A stretch of 64,000 bases of DNA, taken from positions 74,688,181 to 74,752,180 of the forward strand of contig NC_058340.1 in the NCBI RefSeq assembly GCF_905475395.1, read 5' to 3'. The notes beneath the pieces are model-generated. The model was not told the DNA's origin. It ran no database searches and saw only the letters and a list, made by a program, of their open reading frames with translations. This DNA is from Chrysoperla carnea. Lineage: Eukaryota; Arthropoda; Insecta; Neuroptera; Chrysopidae. Positions 25,928 through 39,589 of this stretch are shown in pieces (positions within the stretch are counted from its first letter, which is position 1; the number at the start of each line of letters is the position of its first letter). The position numbers were made by a program, and so were the translations under genes.

Positions 25928-27350
25928 AGGTTAAGCATTTTCTTTACTTATTAATTTATAGCATTTTCTTTACTTATTTTTCATTATTATTAATTTAATA
26001 ATTATATTATAATTATAATTATATATTATGGAAAAACTGAGTATACAAAACATCAAAGGTACCCTTGAACATTCTGATTTCGTGATATAATTAGATTAAT
26101 TTCACTTTGTCTCTACTTGCAGGTGTATCAAGCAACTCTCCAAAACTTAGAAAGGACAATCTTATAAGTATTATTTCTTTTTCTACTCATGGGACAATTT
26201 TTGATCGTTAGATCTAAAGACTTCATGTATATCCTTGTACGCGGTGCCACCCTGTAGCCATATAACAAGTATTTAGTTTGTTTAGAAGTGTGATTTATAA
26301 TCACTTACTTAAATTAAATACATACAACACACACCGTTCAACACTTACTTAGATAGAATAACTAGAACTAGGTAAAATCATTTGATCAGCAAAATAGCAT
26401 CAGATATAAACAGACAGACAGACTCACAGATTATCTAGTCCCAACCTCGTCTCTAGCAGAGTTGTAGTTTGATGATTTTCAATTGTGTTGTATAAACATG
26501 TTTGTTGTATCAGGTGATGGGTGTTGTTAAATCTTCTAATTCATAAACAATTAATATTATTTGTCAATATAATTGGTTATTTAAATTAAAATATCGGCTT
26601 ATGTCCAATATTTTAATTGCTTTTAATTATTTAAAATAATAGTCACAACTTTTTCGTTGACAGGCAGCTTTATTCTTGATTAGAGGAATATTTTCAAAAA
26701 ATATGTGTATAATCAAATATTGAATCATTAAAGAGGCCCTCTTTTTCATTTACTGAAAGAAATAAAACCAGGAAAAATGTCCAAAGGTTGCAATTCTATA
26801 TGGAATAATATGACTTCATGGAACCCGGTTCAAAATGTTCGGATGAGTTTGTAGTCATATAATTAACTTCTGATGAGCCAAGCTTAATGCTCCTAAATTA
26901 ATATTTTACAAAATTTGTAGTAGAATATCTTTGAGAATAGAAATACATATTTGAAACGTTTTAAAATTTATTTTCAGAAAACTATTAAATATTTTAACAA
27001 CTGTTTTTGTTTGTTTATAAATAAATACTTGCTTTCTATTTTACTGCCTTTATTTGGCTGCCTTGCAACATGTAATCATTTGTTTTAATTTTCTATTGTA
27101 CTTTTTTTTTTTTAATAATTATAGTTGAACTTGTTTAGATTGTCTATTATTATATGTCTTTACCCGTGTTTTCGTTCTGTAGTAGTATTCTAAATCGTAA
27201 GTAAACTTAAATTGGGAGTAAGTCAAATGTAAGAGTAAGTTTTTTTTAATTTACACTCATTTTCACCGGTGTTCCAGGCCTATGGTGTAGATAAACGGTA
27301 GGTTTTCATTTCATTAAATATCATTTCATTTGAAAATGAAAGGCTTTTTA

Positions 27351-27590
27351 TACCATGTATAATGAAATATGTCAAAGTATACTAACTTTTGTCCCAAGTT
27401 GGTAACGCTTAAAAATATTGATGCAACGAATTTGATATAGGTGTTCATAAAATCACCTAATTAATCCATTTACAGTCTGTCCGCTTGTCTGTGATCACGA
27501 TAACTCAAAAGTGAAAAGAAATAAGTGACATTGAGATCGAAAATGAGCAACATAGGTTAATGAGTTATTGGACCGTAGCATCCATCTTGT
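27351..27590 (+). repeat. Dispersed insect-type repeat (GGTAACGCTTAAAAATATTG), copy 1
   Basis: It contains CCCAAGTTGGTAACGCTTA, then ATATAGGTGTTCATAAAATC, CACCTAATTA and GAGCAACATAGGTTAAT. The same ordered blocks occur inverted at 42381-42650 and directly at 50431-50610. The family spans about 250 bp and no coding part is present. Confidence 0.7.
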
Positions 27591-30234
27591 TTATATATTT
27601 AATTGTGCTTTTCAGAGCTCCAAAAAATGGTTCTGAACCGATTAAAGGAAAACTTGTATATATTTTGGACAAATTCAACAGCCTTTCCGGTTTCCTCACA
27701 GTATAGTTAAGGTAGAAGTCCTTTATTTCGATTAAAATGAACTGACATCGTAAACATTTGTACCTCATTTACATGGCTGCGTTAGTAACAGATAATTTCT
27801 TCCAAACGTTTTCAGTGATTGTATCCAAAGATTGGATACAATACCATTCTTTTTACCTGTAAGAGTGTCTTTCTGTACATTCAAACGTTAGTTTTTATAG
27901 GGTATTAATTTTGTAACAAGGTATTAATTTCTATGAAAAAAAAAATAGTAAAAAAGAAATCTATTTATATTAGAATCACGTATTTGAAGCATCCATTCTC
28001 ATTAAATTTTTATATACAAACAGCCATCTCTATAAATGTATACTTACTATAAATAATAACGCAGGCGCAATTATCGCATTGCTAAAATGAAAACACGTAT
28101 TACAGCATGTTTCGTTAATAAAATATAGTATACAAAAATTTAGAATTTGATACTATGTCCATAGCACGACTATCTTAGTAAAACCAATATCCAAAATCAA
28201 TAAAGAAAGAACGATCCAAAGCTCAGCTGTCTTAAAATTAACTTTCGTCAACGATTACAACTCTCATACCATAATTTCATTTCTTTTCGAGATATATTAT
28301 ACGCTGGGTCATGTTAGAAAAATCCATGATAGAGGACGAGTTTACCTCTAAAAACTTAAAGGAAAGAGTTTTGAGTTTACTGAATAAATTTTGATCATAT
28401 GATGTTGAAGAGAAAAAAAACGTAATGGAACAAAACACTTTTCACGTCGATTCTAAAACACCCGGTCTTAACATACATGGTTTCAAACTCGGTACATTTT
28501 GATTACATTATTTTAAATTAATATCTTCGATCATATAGAAAAGGTGGAAGAAGGTAGTAGTACCTATTTCGAATAGCTATAACTGCAACATAAACGAACA
28601 AGTAAATGTTGCAAGATAGATTCTACACACATCTAGTTAACAACCGCATAACATATCGAAAACGACCGACGCTAAAGGTATCGAAATTTATATACTATAC
28701 CGATGTGTCTACTTTCAACTCTTCGAATATTCGAATTACTTACAAAACATATTATGTTTAGAGTCAAGCGAAGTATTTGACGACTTGAACATTTTAGAGG
28801 CTATTGGATCGTGGTTTACAACTTTTTCTTTTCTTTCGGGAGAGCTAGAAAAATTTTTACTGCCTAATTTCTAAGCCCATAGGTAAAATTCTTGTTTCTG
28901 AAAATAACTCGATATCCGTTGCTAACTACTTAAAAATTGCAGTTTTCAAGGATTCGGGTAAGACTGCTGCTTTATTTGGTATCGGATAAAATGATTTTTG
29001 CAATTTTTATTCATAAATCTTCCTCAATAAGTATTTATCAATTTTCAGCTTACCACACATCTAAAGTTCCTCACAGCTATAAAAATTTTCGTAAAATCAA
29101 AATTTTTTCGGCAGAGCCTTGACAAACAACTTATTAAATAACAATCTATTTTGAAATGATTATCTAATCCACACTTTCTGTAGGTATTTAGGACAAATTT
29201 TCAATTTTATCTAATACCACGACTGACTCTAGACCCACATGTATGAAAAGTTAATTAGAATCTATAATGTACCATAACAGCAATAACGTCGAAAAAAACT
29301 TTTATGACGTGGTTTTTTTCAAATGAATTTTGCAATCCCATACATTTGAAGCGAGAAATGGTAAAATGTTACACTTAGAAGTTTTTTAATAGGGCTTTTC
29401 ATTTTAAAATCACGATTCACATTTGTTTCGTACTAAATGATTTATAACCAATGTGATATAATGCATAACAAATATCTTCTATCTTAGTCCTACTTATTGC
29501 TGTCAGTACGAAAAAATAAACTCTGCACTTGCGCTTATGACATGATGAAAAAGCCTATAAAAGAACATGTTTCGAAGAAGATACATTAATTAATTCATTT
29601 TTCTAACAATTACAACACCACTTGGAGAAGTCTTTTTACAGTATTAATCTGGGTATTGTACTTATATAACTAATACTACGAAGTAATGATTTTGTTTATT
29701 TAACTTCAGTGATTTTGTATCAATGAATTCATATTTTAAAATTCAATTCCATTTTATTGTAAATACAAATATTTAGCTGTACTTGTTTCAATCGTCAGGC
29801 AATTGTTTGAAGTATTTTTAAATTATTTCAATATGTTGTCATTATTTTAATTTTTTTCGGTACAAGAGCTTACACAATATTTACTTTAAATCGGAAAAAA
29901 AAACATTATCAAAGATTAAATTAATTAATTTAGTTTTCTAATTAATAGATGAACATTTTTTTGAGTACGTATAAATTACATTAATTATAGTTCTTTTCCC
30001 ATCACAAAATGCTTGTTCGTTCAGTTTACACACGGTGTGTTATGCAGGTGGTCAAATGACGAAATCACTTCTTATACGAAATATGGCGCAAAACTTGAAT
30101 CCATGCCAAAATTTAGATATCTATTGCTGTATAATAGTCATTTTTTTGTTTAGGAATCCGTATAAATTCTCAAAAAAATATAATATTCTTTCTAAATAAA
30201 CCACTTGCTAGCCGTTGAAAATTATTTTAAATTT

Positions 30235-30435
30235 TTCGATTTTTTCTAAGGGGTATCCGTTAAAAAAATAATCGATCCAAAATATCGTTTTTCTTAGAAA
30301 CTACTACATCAACCGACAAATGAACCCGATTTTTGAATTTTTTGGGTCAAAATTACCTTACAAACTGAGTTTTATCAGATTTCAAAACCAAAAATTTTTT
30401 TGCGAATTTTTCGATTTTTTCTAAATTTTTCCCGG
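30235..30435. repeat. Copy of the 2752-3245 satellite-like family
   Basis: AAATGAACCCGAT and TTTTGGGTCAAAATTACCTT followed by AAACTGAGTTTTATC match the inverted core at 2940-3000 closely. The flanks are diverged. Confidence 0.65.
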
Positions 30436-31016
30436 TGCTACGAGATGGCAACTCTTATTACAATTCAGTGAAAATAAACGATAAAGAATTGTTGACCTAG
30501 ATTTTAAGCAAATATAACCAATTTTTGAAAGTAATCAATTGAATTAATGATATTAAAAACATAGTAGTTATACGTAACCCTAGAAGGCATGACTATTTAT
30601 CATACTTAATTACATTTTTTTGTTGATTTTTTTTCACAAAATGTTTCATTTAGAACTAGTTCAACTGTGAACACTGTGTTGTGAGTCTAGCTCGTAAAGC
30701 TACAGCCAGTCACTCAAGCCCATCAGTTTAGTTAATTCATGTGAAATAATTTCTTTATTATCAGTTTTTGATTAAGATATTAAAAGCTGAATATTATGAT
30801 TATGTTTTTTACATAAAAATATCAATTTTCATTGGAAAAAACATAACATGTATTCAAGCAGATGTAATTCATTTATAATTATTTTTGTACGCTTATTATT
30901 TATCGATCAATAAAATTCTTTGAAATCAAGATAAGTGAAAACTTTTTGACCTTAAAATTAAACGGAAAAATTGAGAAAATCACATTTTTAAATATAAAAA
31001 AGAAAGTACAAACTTT

Positions 31017-31351
31017 ACACAACATTTAAAAATTATTTAGTACTTTTAAGAACATTCTTCAATCATAATTTATCATTTTTTTATTTAGGACTGAAAAAGA
31101 AAATAATTTCCACAAAATTTCTATTTCGTAGATTTTAATAAAAAAAAGCGCTGCTTTAAAGCTTTTCACCATTTGTTAAGCAGAACACAACATTTAAAAA
31201 TTATTTAGTACTTTTAAGAACATTCTTCAATCATAATTTATAATTTTTTAATTTAGGACTGAAAAATGAAATAATTTCCACAAAATTTCTATTTCGTAGA
31301 TTTTAATAAAAAAGCGCTGCTTTAAAGCTTTTCACCATTTGTTAAGTAGAA
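31017..31351. repeat. Tandem duplication, 168-bp unit, two copies
   Basis: The unit at 31017-31184 is repeated immediately at 31185-31351 with only a few differences (for example AGACTGAAAAAGAA-type versus AAAAATGAA changes and one A-run length). High identity implies a recent duplication. The content is non-coding. Confidence 0.9.
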
Positions 31352-31891
31352 AAAAACTTTAGAGTATAATTATCTTCAATGGTTTTCAAAAAATTATTCA
31401 ACTTTTGTGATCAATTTACCACGAAATTTGTATAGAAAAATTTAAAGTTTTGATTGATTCAAAAATATCAAATGATATTTTAAAAGGAAAGCGGAAATAA
31501 ATTTTTGTGTGGATTGAAAAATTTACATACTGGAAACATTTGTGGTTACAGTTATTGAGAATAATTTTTTTAGAGTTATCATTTATCTATACGTCAATAG
31601 AACCGCAACCATATTTTTATCATAACGAATATAAATTTAGTAACATTCTACAGTCAGTCTTTTCAATCAAAATTTTTCAACATGAGTCATAATGCAACAA
31701 TATATACAAGGTGTCCGATAATTGACTGTAGAACTTTTGACTTTCTAAGTAAGCTTATAAAGACGAACGAAAAGTTCTTTACCGAATTTCGATCTGAAGC
31801 CTAATTTCCGAGATAATTAACCAAATCAATTAATAAAATCCAATAACAGAGCGCTTAGTAATATAAAGAAGTCTTTATCATTGCATTTAAT

Positions 31892-33202
31892 CAGTGGCGG
31901 ATTTAGAGATTTGCCGCCCGTAGGCTATTCAATTTTTGCCGCCTCTAAATTTTCAATTTTGATATCTTAGTTCACAATCATATCAATTATCTATCAATAA
32001 AATTGCAACTTTATGATTTGTGCTCCATTATCCTCATTACATCAACTTTTCCCCTATGGTTAGTATCATCGAGAACTATGGTACCGTGTTAGATCCTTGA
32101 TTATTTTTACAGCAAAGAATTATCAAAAAACAATATTTTATGCAAAAAATATTTCAAACATGTACCAATTTTAAAGTAAGTTAAGGTATGTGTTAAAACT
32201 ATACAATACTTATGTAATAGGAATAAAGCTTGCACAAAAAATCTAGATTTGGCGAACGTTGATAAATATTTTTATTATTACACTTACAGTTACAAAACAA
32301 CACAATAAATATATCCTTTCTTAATTATTTGTTAGTATTATAATTCAAGTCAAATTATAAAAGCATTACAATACTATTTTGCGACACTTTGAATTCGCAA
32401 AATCATTTATTATATCGTCGTACGAAATCTTGTTTATTAGCTCTGACTCTATGCACAAGAGAGCTAAAGCGTTTAGCTTTTCTTGACTTAAAGTCGATCG
32501 GAGGTAGTTCTTTACTCTCTTCAAGCAAGAGAAGCTTCTTTCACCTGAACAATTTGTCGCTGGTGTACAAAGAGCCATACGAAGTACTATATCCAACTTT
32601 GGATAAATGCTTCCTAGATTCTGATCTCGCAGGAATAAAGACAGACTTTTTAATGATCCAGAAATTGGTTTTATTTAAATTCTTTCAGATGAAAGGTAGC
32701 TTTGAAAGTGTACGCATTCCTGAACTAAGTCTGTTTCTAAATCATTAGGATACATTTTTTCTAAAAATCTGGCTTTTTCCGTCAGAACTGATGGTAACAA
32801 CTCACTTATTTTGGTAAGAAATGAAAATTTCTCGTTAAATCCGTGATAAGCCTCTTGTCGTTTTGCTAACTCGGATATGAGTCTGTCTATGACAACGAGA
32901 AATGTGTTAACCCTGAAGTAATCACTCGCAGCTATTCCAATATCTTCATCGGGTGTTTCATCGAATCTTTGTTTTCTTTTTGGTTGTCTTATTATTTAGC
33001 ACTGTATATAGGACTATATTTCGGTTTTTGTTGAATATTTTAATTCCTCTATAATTTTTGAAATTCGTATTTTGTGTGTGTATTATAATTTTTTCTAAAT
33101 TTTGTCAATCGAAATAAAAAATTTATGAACTAAATTTGCCGTCCCTTAAAATTTGCCGCCCTAGGCTCCAGCCTACTCAGCCTGCTGGTAAATCCGCCAC
33201 TG
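31892..33202 (-). mobile_element. Deleted hAT transposon (ZMYM/hAT-dimer type) with intact ends
   Basis: The 1311-bp element has ends CAGTGGCGGATTTA and TAAATCCGCCACTG, and a perfect 8-bp duplication CATTTAAT at 31884-31891 and 33203-33210. It carries the C-terminal third of a transposase on the minus strand. The N-terminal and most catalytic parts are absent, so it is non-autonomous. The ends resemble those of the hAT element at 21210 only in the first positions. Confidence 0.9.
32366..32995 (-). pseudogene. hAT transposase remnant, frame-disrupted
   Basis: The minus-strand frame opens around 32995 and runs through RFDETPDEDIGIAASDYFR and FLTKISELLPSVL to a stop near 32665. A second frame (stop at 32366) gives LDIVLRMALCTPATNCSGER, SFSCLKRVKNYLRSTLSQEK and LNALALLCIESELINKISYD. 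The latter is the hAT dimerisation domain as found in ZMYM-type hAT proteins. At least one frameshift or small deletion separates the two. There is no zinc finger and no start. Confidence 0.85.
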
Positions 33203-35737
33203 CATTTAATTATCAAACGATCCATCTCACTTTTTTATTTTTTATTAAACTCCACTCAGTCACGATAAAGACATCATTTCATTTCTAAGTGCTTTGTCAG
33301 TGGATAAATTTATTAATTGATGTAGTTAAATATCTGAAAATTAAGCCTTAGATCGAAATATGATAGATAGTTTCCGTTCGTCTTTAAAAGCTTACTAGCT
33401 GTTGGACATTATGGTTGTATGGAAATAGATGAGAAGTATGTATCTATTAAATTTTAGGAAATTGGATAAACCCCCGATTGAACTGATTTTCATGTAACTT
33501 ACAGTTATTTAATGTACACATTATGCCCTTTTATTTGGTACCAGACTTGGGTATATTTGAAAATATTTGATCATTAATACCCACTTTCACCTCTCCTTAT
33601 ACCCCCTTGCATCGGGATAACAGTTAGATCCTTAAGCAATACTAGAATGGACAGAACATTTTAATATATATAGATTTAGGAAGTTTTGCAGCCAATTTTA
33701 AAACACCCTGTATATCAAATCATTCAGATTGCTCAAGAATCTACAAATATAGCACCGAGTAGCTCACTTGCATCGTCAAACTATGAAATGACAAATACTC
33801 CTATAACCCAGCATATTATAAAAAATTGTGCTCAATTTCGATTTTATTGATTAAGTTATTTTAATCGATATAAATGATTAAAACAGATCATCGATGAAGT
33901 ATATACGAATGTCATCTTAAAATAAAACGTTTAATAAAAGCGCGTAGAAAAAGTTTACTCACGACAAATAACGATTTTTTTTTAACATGTATACTCATAT
34001 TCGTTTTTACTTCGAGACACTAATTATAATTAAATTACTTTTTATTTTTTCTAGTGTTCCGTACCAATTGAAAGGATTGCTTCGAACAATAATAATTTTA
34101 ATCTACGTTTACTTCGAAATATAATGATTTTTTTCATTTTTTCAATCCGTCCACCATTTATGTGAAAATAATGGCGTAAAGATTGATACCTTTACGATTT
34201 AAATACAGGGCTTGAAATCTGATCTACGAAGACTCTTAAAAATCTATCTAAATGCGAATCAAAATTAACGGAATAAACTAGAATACTTGCTCGAAGAAAT
34301 TCTAATCGATTTTTGGCCCGTTTTCAATACCCATTATTAAACTACGGTCTTATTCAGTATTGGTGTAAACGCTTTGTTTGTTGTCACACTACTCGTCACT
34401 TTATTATTCTTAACCTATTTTACCATTTTGATAAATATTGCCAGTATGCCATTAGTGTAGCATCAGTAACATTACAGTATTAAATAGTACTATTCGCCAG
34501 AAGTATTGTGGATATCACCAGTGAATATGGCCCTGACATCTATGCTTACATTGACTCATGCCGTTACATTTAAAGGTAAAATCATCTATGTTTAAAATTT
34601 TATAGCAAATCAAAGTACTTCCATAGTGATATCGATAAATTAGCCTTTCTCACCACTTAACTGACGGTTTTTTTTGTATCTGTTTGTATATGTCGTGCAC
34701 AATAACACGTATGTATGTTTGAAAATTTTTTCGCGAAATTGGCTCTGTATCAGAGATTTTGCTATACTCAAATCTCATCATAATGAATGTAAATATTGTG
34801 TACAGATAGTAACAACTAACGGAATTACACATCAAGTAACTTAAACTAAACGATTTAATGTTTTATTTATTTATATAGAAAATTTTTATTTAATTTAATT
34901 ATTTAATAAATAAAATTTGTTTTTTATTTTATTATATAAATTATTTAAAATTTTTTGTTTTATTTATATAGAATTTTGATTGAAACTTCTTTTTTTAATA
35001 AAAAATTTATTAAAATTACAAAATATATATTTATAGCGAAGTATTACTACTAGGTTATTGATTATGTTTTAAAAAACAGGGCCATAAGTTCACGGGTTTT
35101 TATTGCAGCAAAAAAACCGCGGAGTGCTATTAAATTAGGGTGGAATTGAAAATAGAGATGAAAAGGTACACCTTTTGGTTTTTCCCAAGTATCTCATAAG
35201 CTAAGCTAAATTTCGATAAATATATAAAAACTTTTTTTAGAGAATCAAATTTTAAATCGGATTAGTATTTTTCAAATATTAAACAAAAATTTTTCATGTC
35301 TAAACATTTGAAACAAACAGAAAAAAAAGACATGTTTATGCATGAATACAAACAAATAAAAAATTTATTTTGATAAAAATAAAAATTAAACAAATAATTT
35401 ATTAAAAAAAAATTATTATTTAATAATCACAAAAATAATTATTAACACATAATTTATAAATACAACAAATAGTACGTAAATATTAAAATTTTTTTTTTGT
35501 CTAAATTTAATTTTAATAAAAATATAATTAAAAAAATTTATAAATGATAAAAATATTAAATTAACATAAGTACATTATTAATAAAAACAATTCAATAATA
35601 AAGGTCAATGGCATTTGACGTCAGCAATAAGCCTCAAACACGTCAATTTTTAGTAATACATATTTATGTTTAGAAACATTCTTAAAAAACACTATGATAA
35701 AATTATTTATAAAATAAAGAGTTTTCGATTTAAAATG

Positions 35738-35911
35738 ATAGAACTTTAAACTTTTTTATTTGAAGAGCATTTTGTGAAAATTTGTGATATACACGTTTAA
35801 AGTTCTATCAAAACTAAGTGGCACCGAGCAAGAGAGAGTGTATGATGTATATGTATGTGCACTCGTATCTATACTCTCTCTTGTTCAGTGCCACTTAGTT
35901 TTGATAGAACT
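35738..35911. repeat. Long-stem hairpin with nested inverted copies
   Basis: Arms 35801-35842 and 35872-35911 share AGTTCTATCAAAACTAAGTG and GCACCGAGCAAGAGAGAGT with two substitutions, around a 29-nt spacer. A further inverted copy, GATAGAACTTTAAAC (35738-35752), faces GTTTAAAGTTCTATC (35796-35810). The structure is either a young foldback element or a primary microRNA-like hairpin. Confidence 0.75.
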
Positions 35912-36460
35912 CTATCTTTTTTAAGTTCACATATGCTTGAAACTTATAAATGCTTCATCGAAAAATATTGGGTGTGTATGCGCACATCTTACGCAGACAT
36001 TAAACTTGACCCAAGTTTTCAAGCTTAAAAAAAAGTCTCTCTACTTCATAACTGGTAATCGATAGATGAACACCTAAAAATTAGAAAGTTTTTATTGATT
36101 AAAAAAATAACATTTTTTGTTCGAAACATTTTTCCGTAAACCGTACAAGTTTAGAAAAAACGGACTGAAAAGTTTTACCCAAAATTGTTTTTTCGTATCA
36201 AAGTTAGTACTTCATATAACTGTTTTTGCAAATCCAAGGCACTCGTCGAAAAAAAATTTCCAATAAATCCAATAAAAGTGGTTTGTTTTTCTATAAAGAC
36301 CATTTTTGTTTAAATTGAATAAACAAAAGCAAAAAAAGGTAGATTTTGAATGTTCTGTCATTTTAAATGAAAAACCCTTTACATATTATATTATTATATA
36401 TATGTAATAATGTTCTCGTTAACCAAACTTAAAATTACCTCCACCATCATAAAACGCGAC

Positions 36461-36506
36461 CACCCAATCCCCTCCTCCCTCCCCAACCCCCTCCCTCTCA
36501 ATCCCC
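36461..36506. repeat. Polypyrimidine tract
   Basis: A nearly pure C/T stretch on the plus strand (CCCCTCCTCCC and CCAACCCCCTCCCTC-type sequence) in an otherwise AT-rich intron. No role can be assigned. Confidence 0.7.
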
Positions 36507-37533
36507 TATAACTCTTCACCTTTAGCCCGCTTCGTGTCAAAAATCTTTTTTATATTTACATAATTTATTAACTTACTCATTACGAATTTTTTATTTTAAT
36601 TATCAATTAAAATGAAAAATAATTGTGAAGTATGTAACAAAACTATACCATTCAAATTCCGAACGAAGTATCAAATTATGTAGAGAGTAATAGAACTTTT
36701 TCGTTCAGCATTCTGTGCCGCAAATTTAATCTATCTGTGGATAGAATTTGTTGTGTATAGTAATCATAGATGAACCGATTTGGATTTATTTGTAATTTAA
36801 TAAGAAGTGTTCGAAGATACGTTTCAAGTGCAAGTTTAGGGTACCGTACTCGAAAAATCTCGGGGGCTTTGGAATATTGTGTTTTTTATTATAAGCATAT
36901 ATGATGCGGGCGGCTGAATGATTTGAAATCCATTTTTTCGTGACCTTACTAACCTCTTGTATGATTTACCGCTTAAGTTTGGTAATGTAAACGAAGTATT
37001 CGAACCTTTCTTAATATTTTTCTCTTCAATTTCATCAATTTTTTCAGAAATTAGTTCTCGAATAAGATAGATAGAAAAACATTTAAAATATTTTAAAAAT
37101 TATAGCTCGTTCATATTTTCTTGTAACAAATTAATTTATTTAATTTTCGATATAAAATAAATAATTGATGTTATTGATAAACAATTAGAAAATCGAAAAA
37201 ATTAAATTTTATAAATATTTATAATAAAATCAGCTCTAATTTGTTTTGGTGCTACTTTCATAAAAAATTCACAAAAATAAAAAATTAAATTTTAACATTT
37301 TTGTAAAAAAAAAAAAATTATTCCCAACCCAATATAAAATTAGTGTCATTCAGTATAAACATTATTTTTGTGTGTTATAAATATATAGAAATACACTCTG
37401 GGTAAAAACACTTTAATTTCCTTTTTGAAAAAGGATAAAAGGTAATTCGATATGCATGGCATCATGATATATAAATAAGTAGAGTAGAGTATAACCAACC
37501 ATTAGGATGTTAAAAAATAAAAAAAAATTTAAC

Positions 37534-37824
37534 AAAAAGAAAACCGACTTCAAAAGAAAAACTTTTCCAAAACAAATTAAAATGCACTAAAAAGTAAAAA
37601 AATAACGATAATATAATGTAGTTAAAATCATTGTTATTTTTGGAGTCGGTGACAGCCAAGAAAACAACTCTGACAGAACAGTTTGCTACATTAGCGCTTG
37701 GCTGACACCGACTCCAAAAATAACAATAATTTTAACTACATTATATTATCGTTATTTTTTTACTTTTTAGTGCATTTTAATTTGTTTTGGAAAAGTTTTT
37801 CTTTTGAAGTCGGTTTTCTTTTTA
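37534..37824. repeat. Near-perfect 290-bp palindrome
   Basis: Left arm 37534-37660 and right arm 37697-37824 are inverted copies with only a few mismatches. The outer ends are AAAAAGAAAACCGACTTCAA and its complement, and the inner ends are GTCGGTGACAGCCAAG against CTTGGCTGACACCGAC. The spacer is 36 nt. The outer motif ACCGACTTCAAA recurs inverted at about 38164-38176, so the palindrome seems to be one end of a larger element. Confidence 0.85.
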
Positions 37825-38176
37825 TTAAAAGTTTTTTTTTATTTTGTAATTTTTAGTGAACCTGAAGGGCACTAACTAATTTATCACTAAAAAAAGAATC
37901 ATCGAAATCGGTTGGCGTGGTTTTGAGTTATTCGTCCTCTTGTCGTGCATACTTAATGCAAATTTAAGACTTTTATGATTTTCTCATAGATGCCGTTATC
38001 AGAACTCGATCAAAATGAAATGAGACCACACGGGAAGCACTAGCTTTCAAATCGATAAAAAATCATCAAAATCGGTTCACCCAGTCAAAAGTTCTGAGGT
38101 AACAAACATAAAAAAAAAATAAATAAATAAATATAGTCGAATTGATAACCTCCTCCTTTTTTGTTTGAAGTCGGTT
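37534..38176. mobile_element. Foldback-type element bounded by ACCGACTTCAAA motifs
   Basis: It begins at the palindrome and ends at TTTGTTTGAAGTCGGTTAT. The stretch between (37860-38165) contains AAATCGGTTGGCGTGGTTTT, GCACTAGCTTTCAAATCGAT and CCAGTCAAAAGTTCTGAGGT, sequences I know as a widespread arthropod repeat type. The exact transposon class is uncertain and no coding part is seen. Confidence 0.5.
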
Positions 38177-39589
38177 ATAAAAGGTTTATTTTATGATTTT
38201 TTATTACAATGAAATTTAGGTTTTTATTTACACAGTTTTTCTGTTCAGCAAATAAAAACTATATCCGTCAATATTTACAGAATGAGTAGTTATTCTCAAA
38301 TAAAATGTCTTCTTTTTATTCAATTAAATAATTTTTCAATTGTCTTTGATTTATTCAAAAAGTAAAAAGAAGTACTATTCATACGAAAACATGATAGCAA
38401 GTAAATATTTTCTTGTTTCAAGAAAAATTGTAAGCAGGCAAATACTTATTTTCTTGAATTCACTTTGTCCGGACATTTAGGCAATGTGTCGATACAAATC
38501 TGAATTTTTAGATATGTTTGACATAATATATGGTATTAATTACTTATATTTTGTATGGTATTACCATGGATATAAACTATAATTACTACATACGTGGGTA
38601 TTACACCTGTAGTAAACAGTACATTGAACTGTCACCAAATGACAGCTCACATATTAATACGTCATCAACAGGGAGCGCCGAACGACTGATATTTAAATAA
38701 TTCATTAACAAAATTTTAAATTTCTGTTAAAAAGAATTTAATCTGCACTGCCCAATCCACCTTAAACTGGATTTTTAATAAAAAATCGCAGCTTTTTTTC
38801 AGGAATTCGTACTATTAAACGCAAATGTAATCAAACGCCATGCGTACTTCATCCTTACCTAATTTTGAATCAGACAAGAACTTTCTAAAATACAACCATC
38901 TTAAAATCAGCATTTCGTGACGTTTCATTTTTGCACAAACCCTAGATTTGTGACAATGCCAGTACAGGCGTTATTAAACATTTGTGTCAGGTAATAAATC
39001 ATTTTCTTTAAGCCGTACCTCCTTAAGATAAATAAATAATATGAAAATGAATGAAAACTCTTGTATATTTCCATAAACACAAATTCAAGAAAACAGACGT
39101 CCATATGAGTAATTCAATATTTAAATAACGAGGAGTCAGTCACATATTTTCACATATAAATATCCATCAACATATGTTTTTTCTAAGTTCTTAGAATCAT
39201 GTTAAAAAACGTTGTTGTTATATGCAAGCATACAAACGGACTGAATCACAGACCATATCGAAAACTATTCGTAAAAGTTTTCGATAAACATTAAATTACT
39301 ACATATAAGTATATATTTCTCATCATTTATACGATGTAACTGTTGATATAGTTTCTCCTTACGTTATTAAGTTTCCGTTCTTGGAAACTCTTTGCTTACT
39401 TCACTATGTAATCGAGAAAAAGTATGTTTTCGAATCATTTGTCTACAGAGTGTTTCGTAAAAACTGAACAATAATTCAGTCTGATGAAAATTATATAGCA
39501 AACTTTCCGGTAGATATTTTCCGGTATTATTTTTTAAGAAAATAAAGATGCATTTTTAAGTTGTAATGAAATTAATTATTTTTACTACA

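Larger units (their letters stand above)
31750..33394. mobile_element. Foldback element split by a hAT insertion
   Basis: The arms 31750-31891 and 33211-33394 are inverted copies at about 75 % identity. Shared blocks are TAAGCTTATAAAGACGAACG against TAAGCTTTTAAAGACGAACG, TTTCGATCT, ATCAATTAATAAA and GTCTTTATC. Removing the hAT element and one 8-bp duplication leaves a 326-bp foldback element. Arm divergence shows it is older than the inserted hAT. Confidence 0.7.

Noticed and set aside
32389..32748. Plus-strand 119-codon frame
   Set aside because: It is antisense to the hAT dimerisation domain and has no similarity of its own that I can see.
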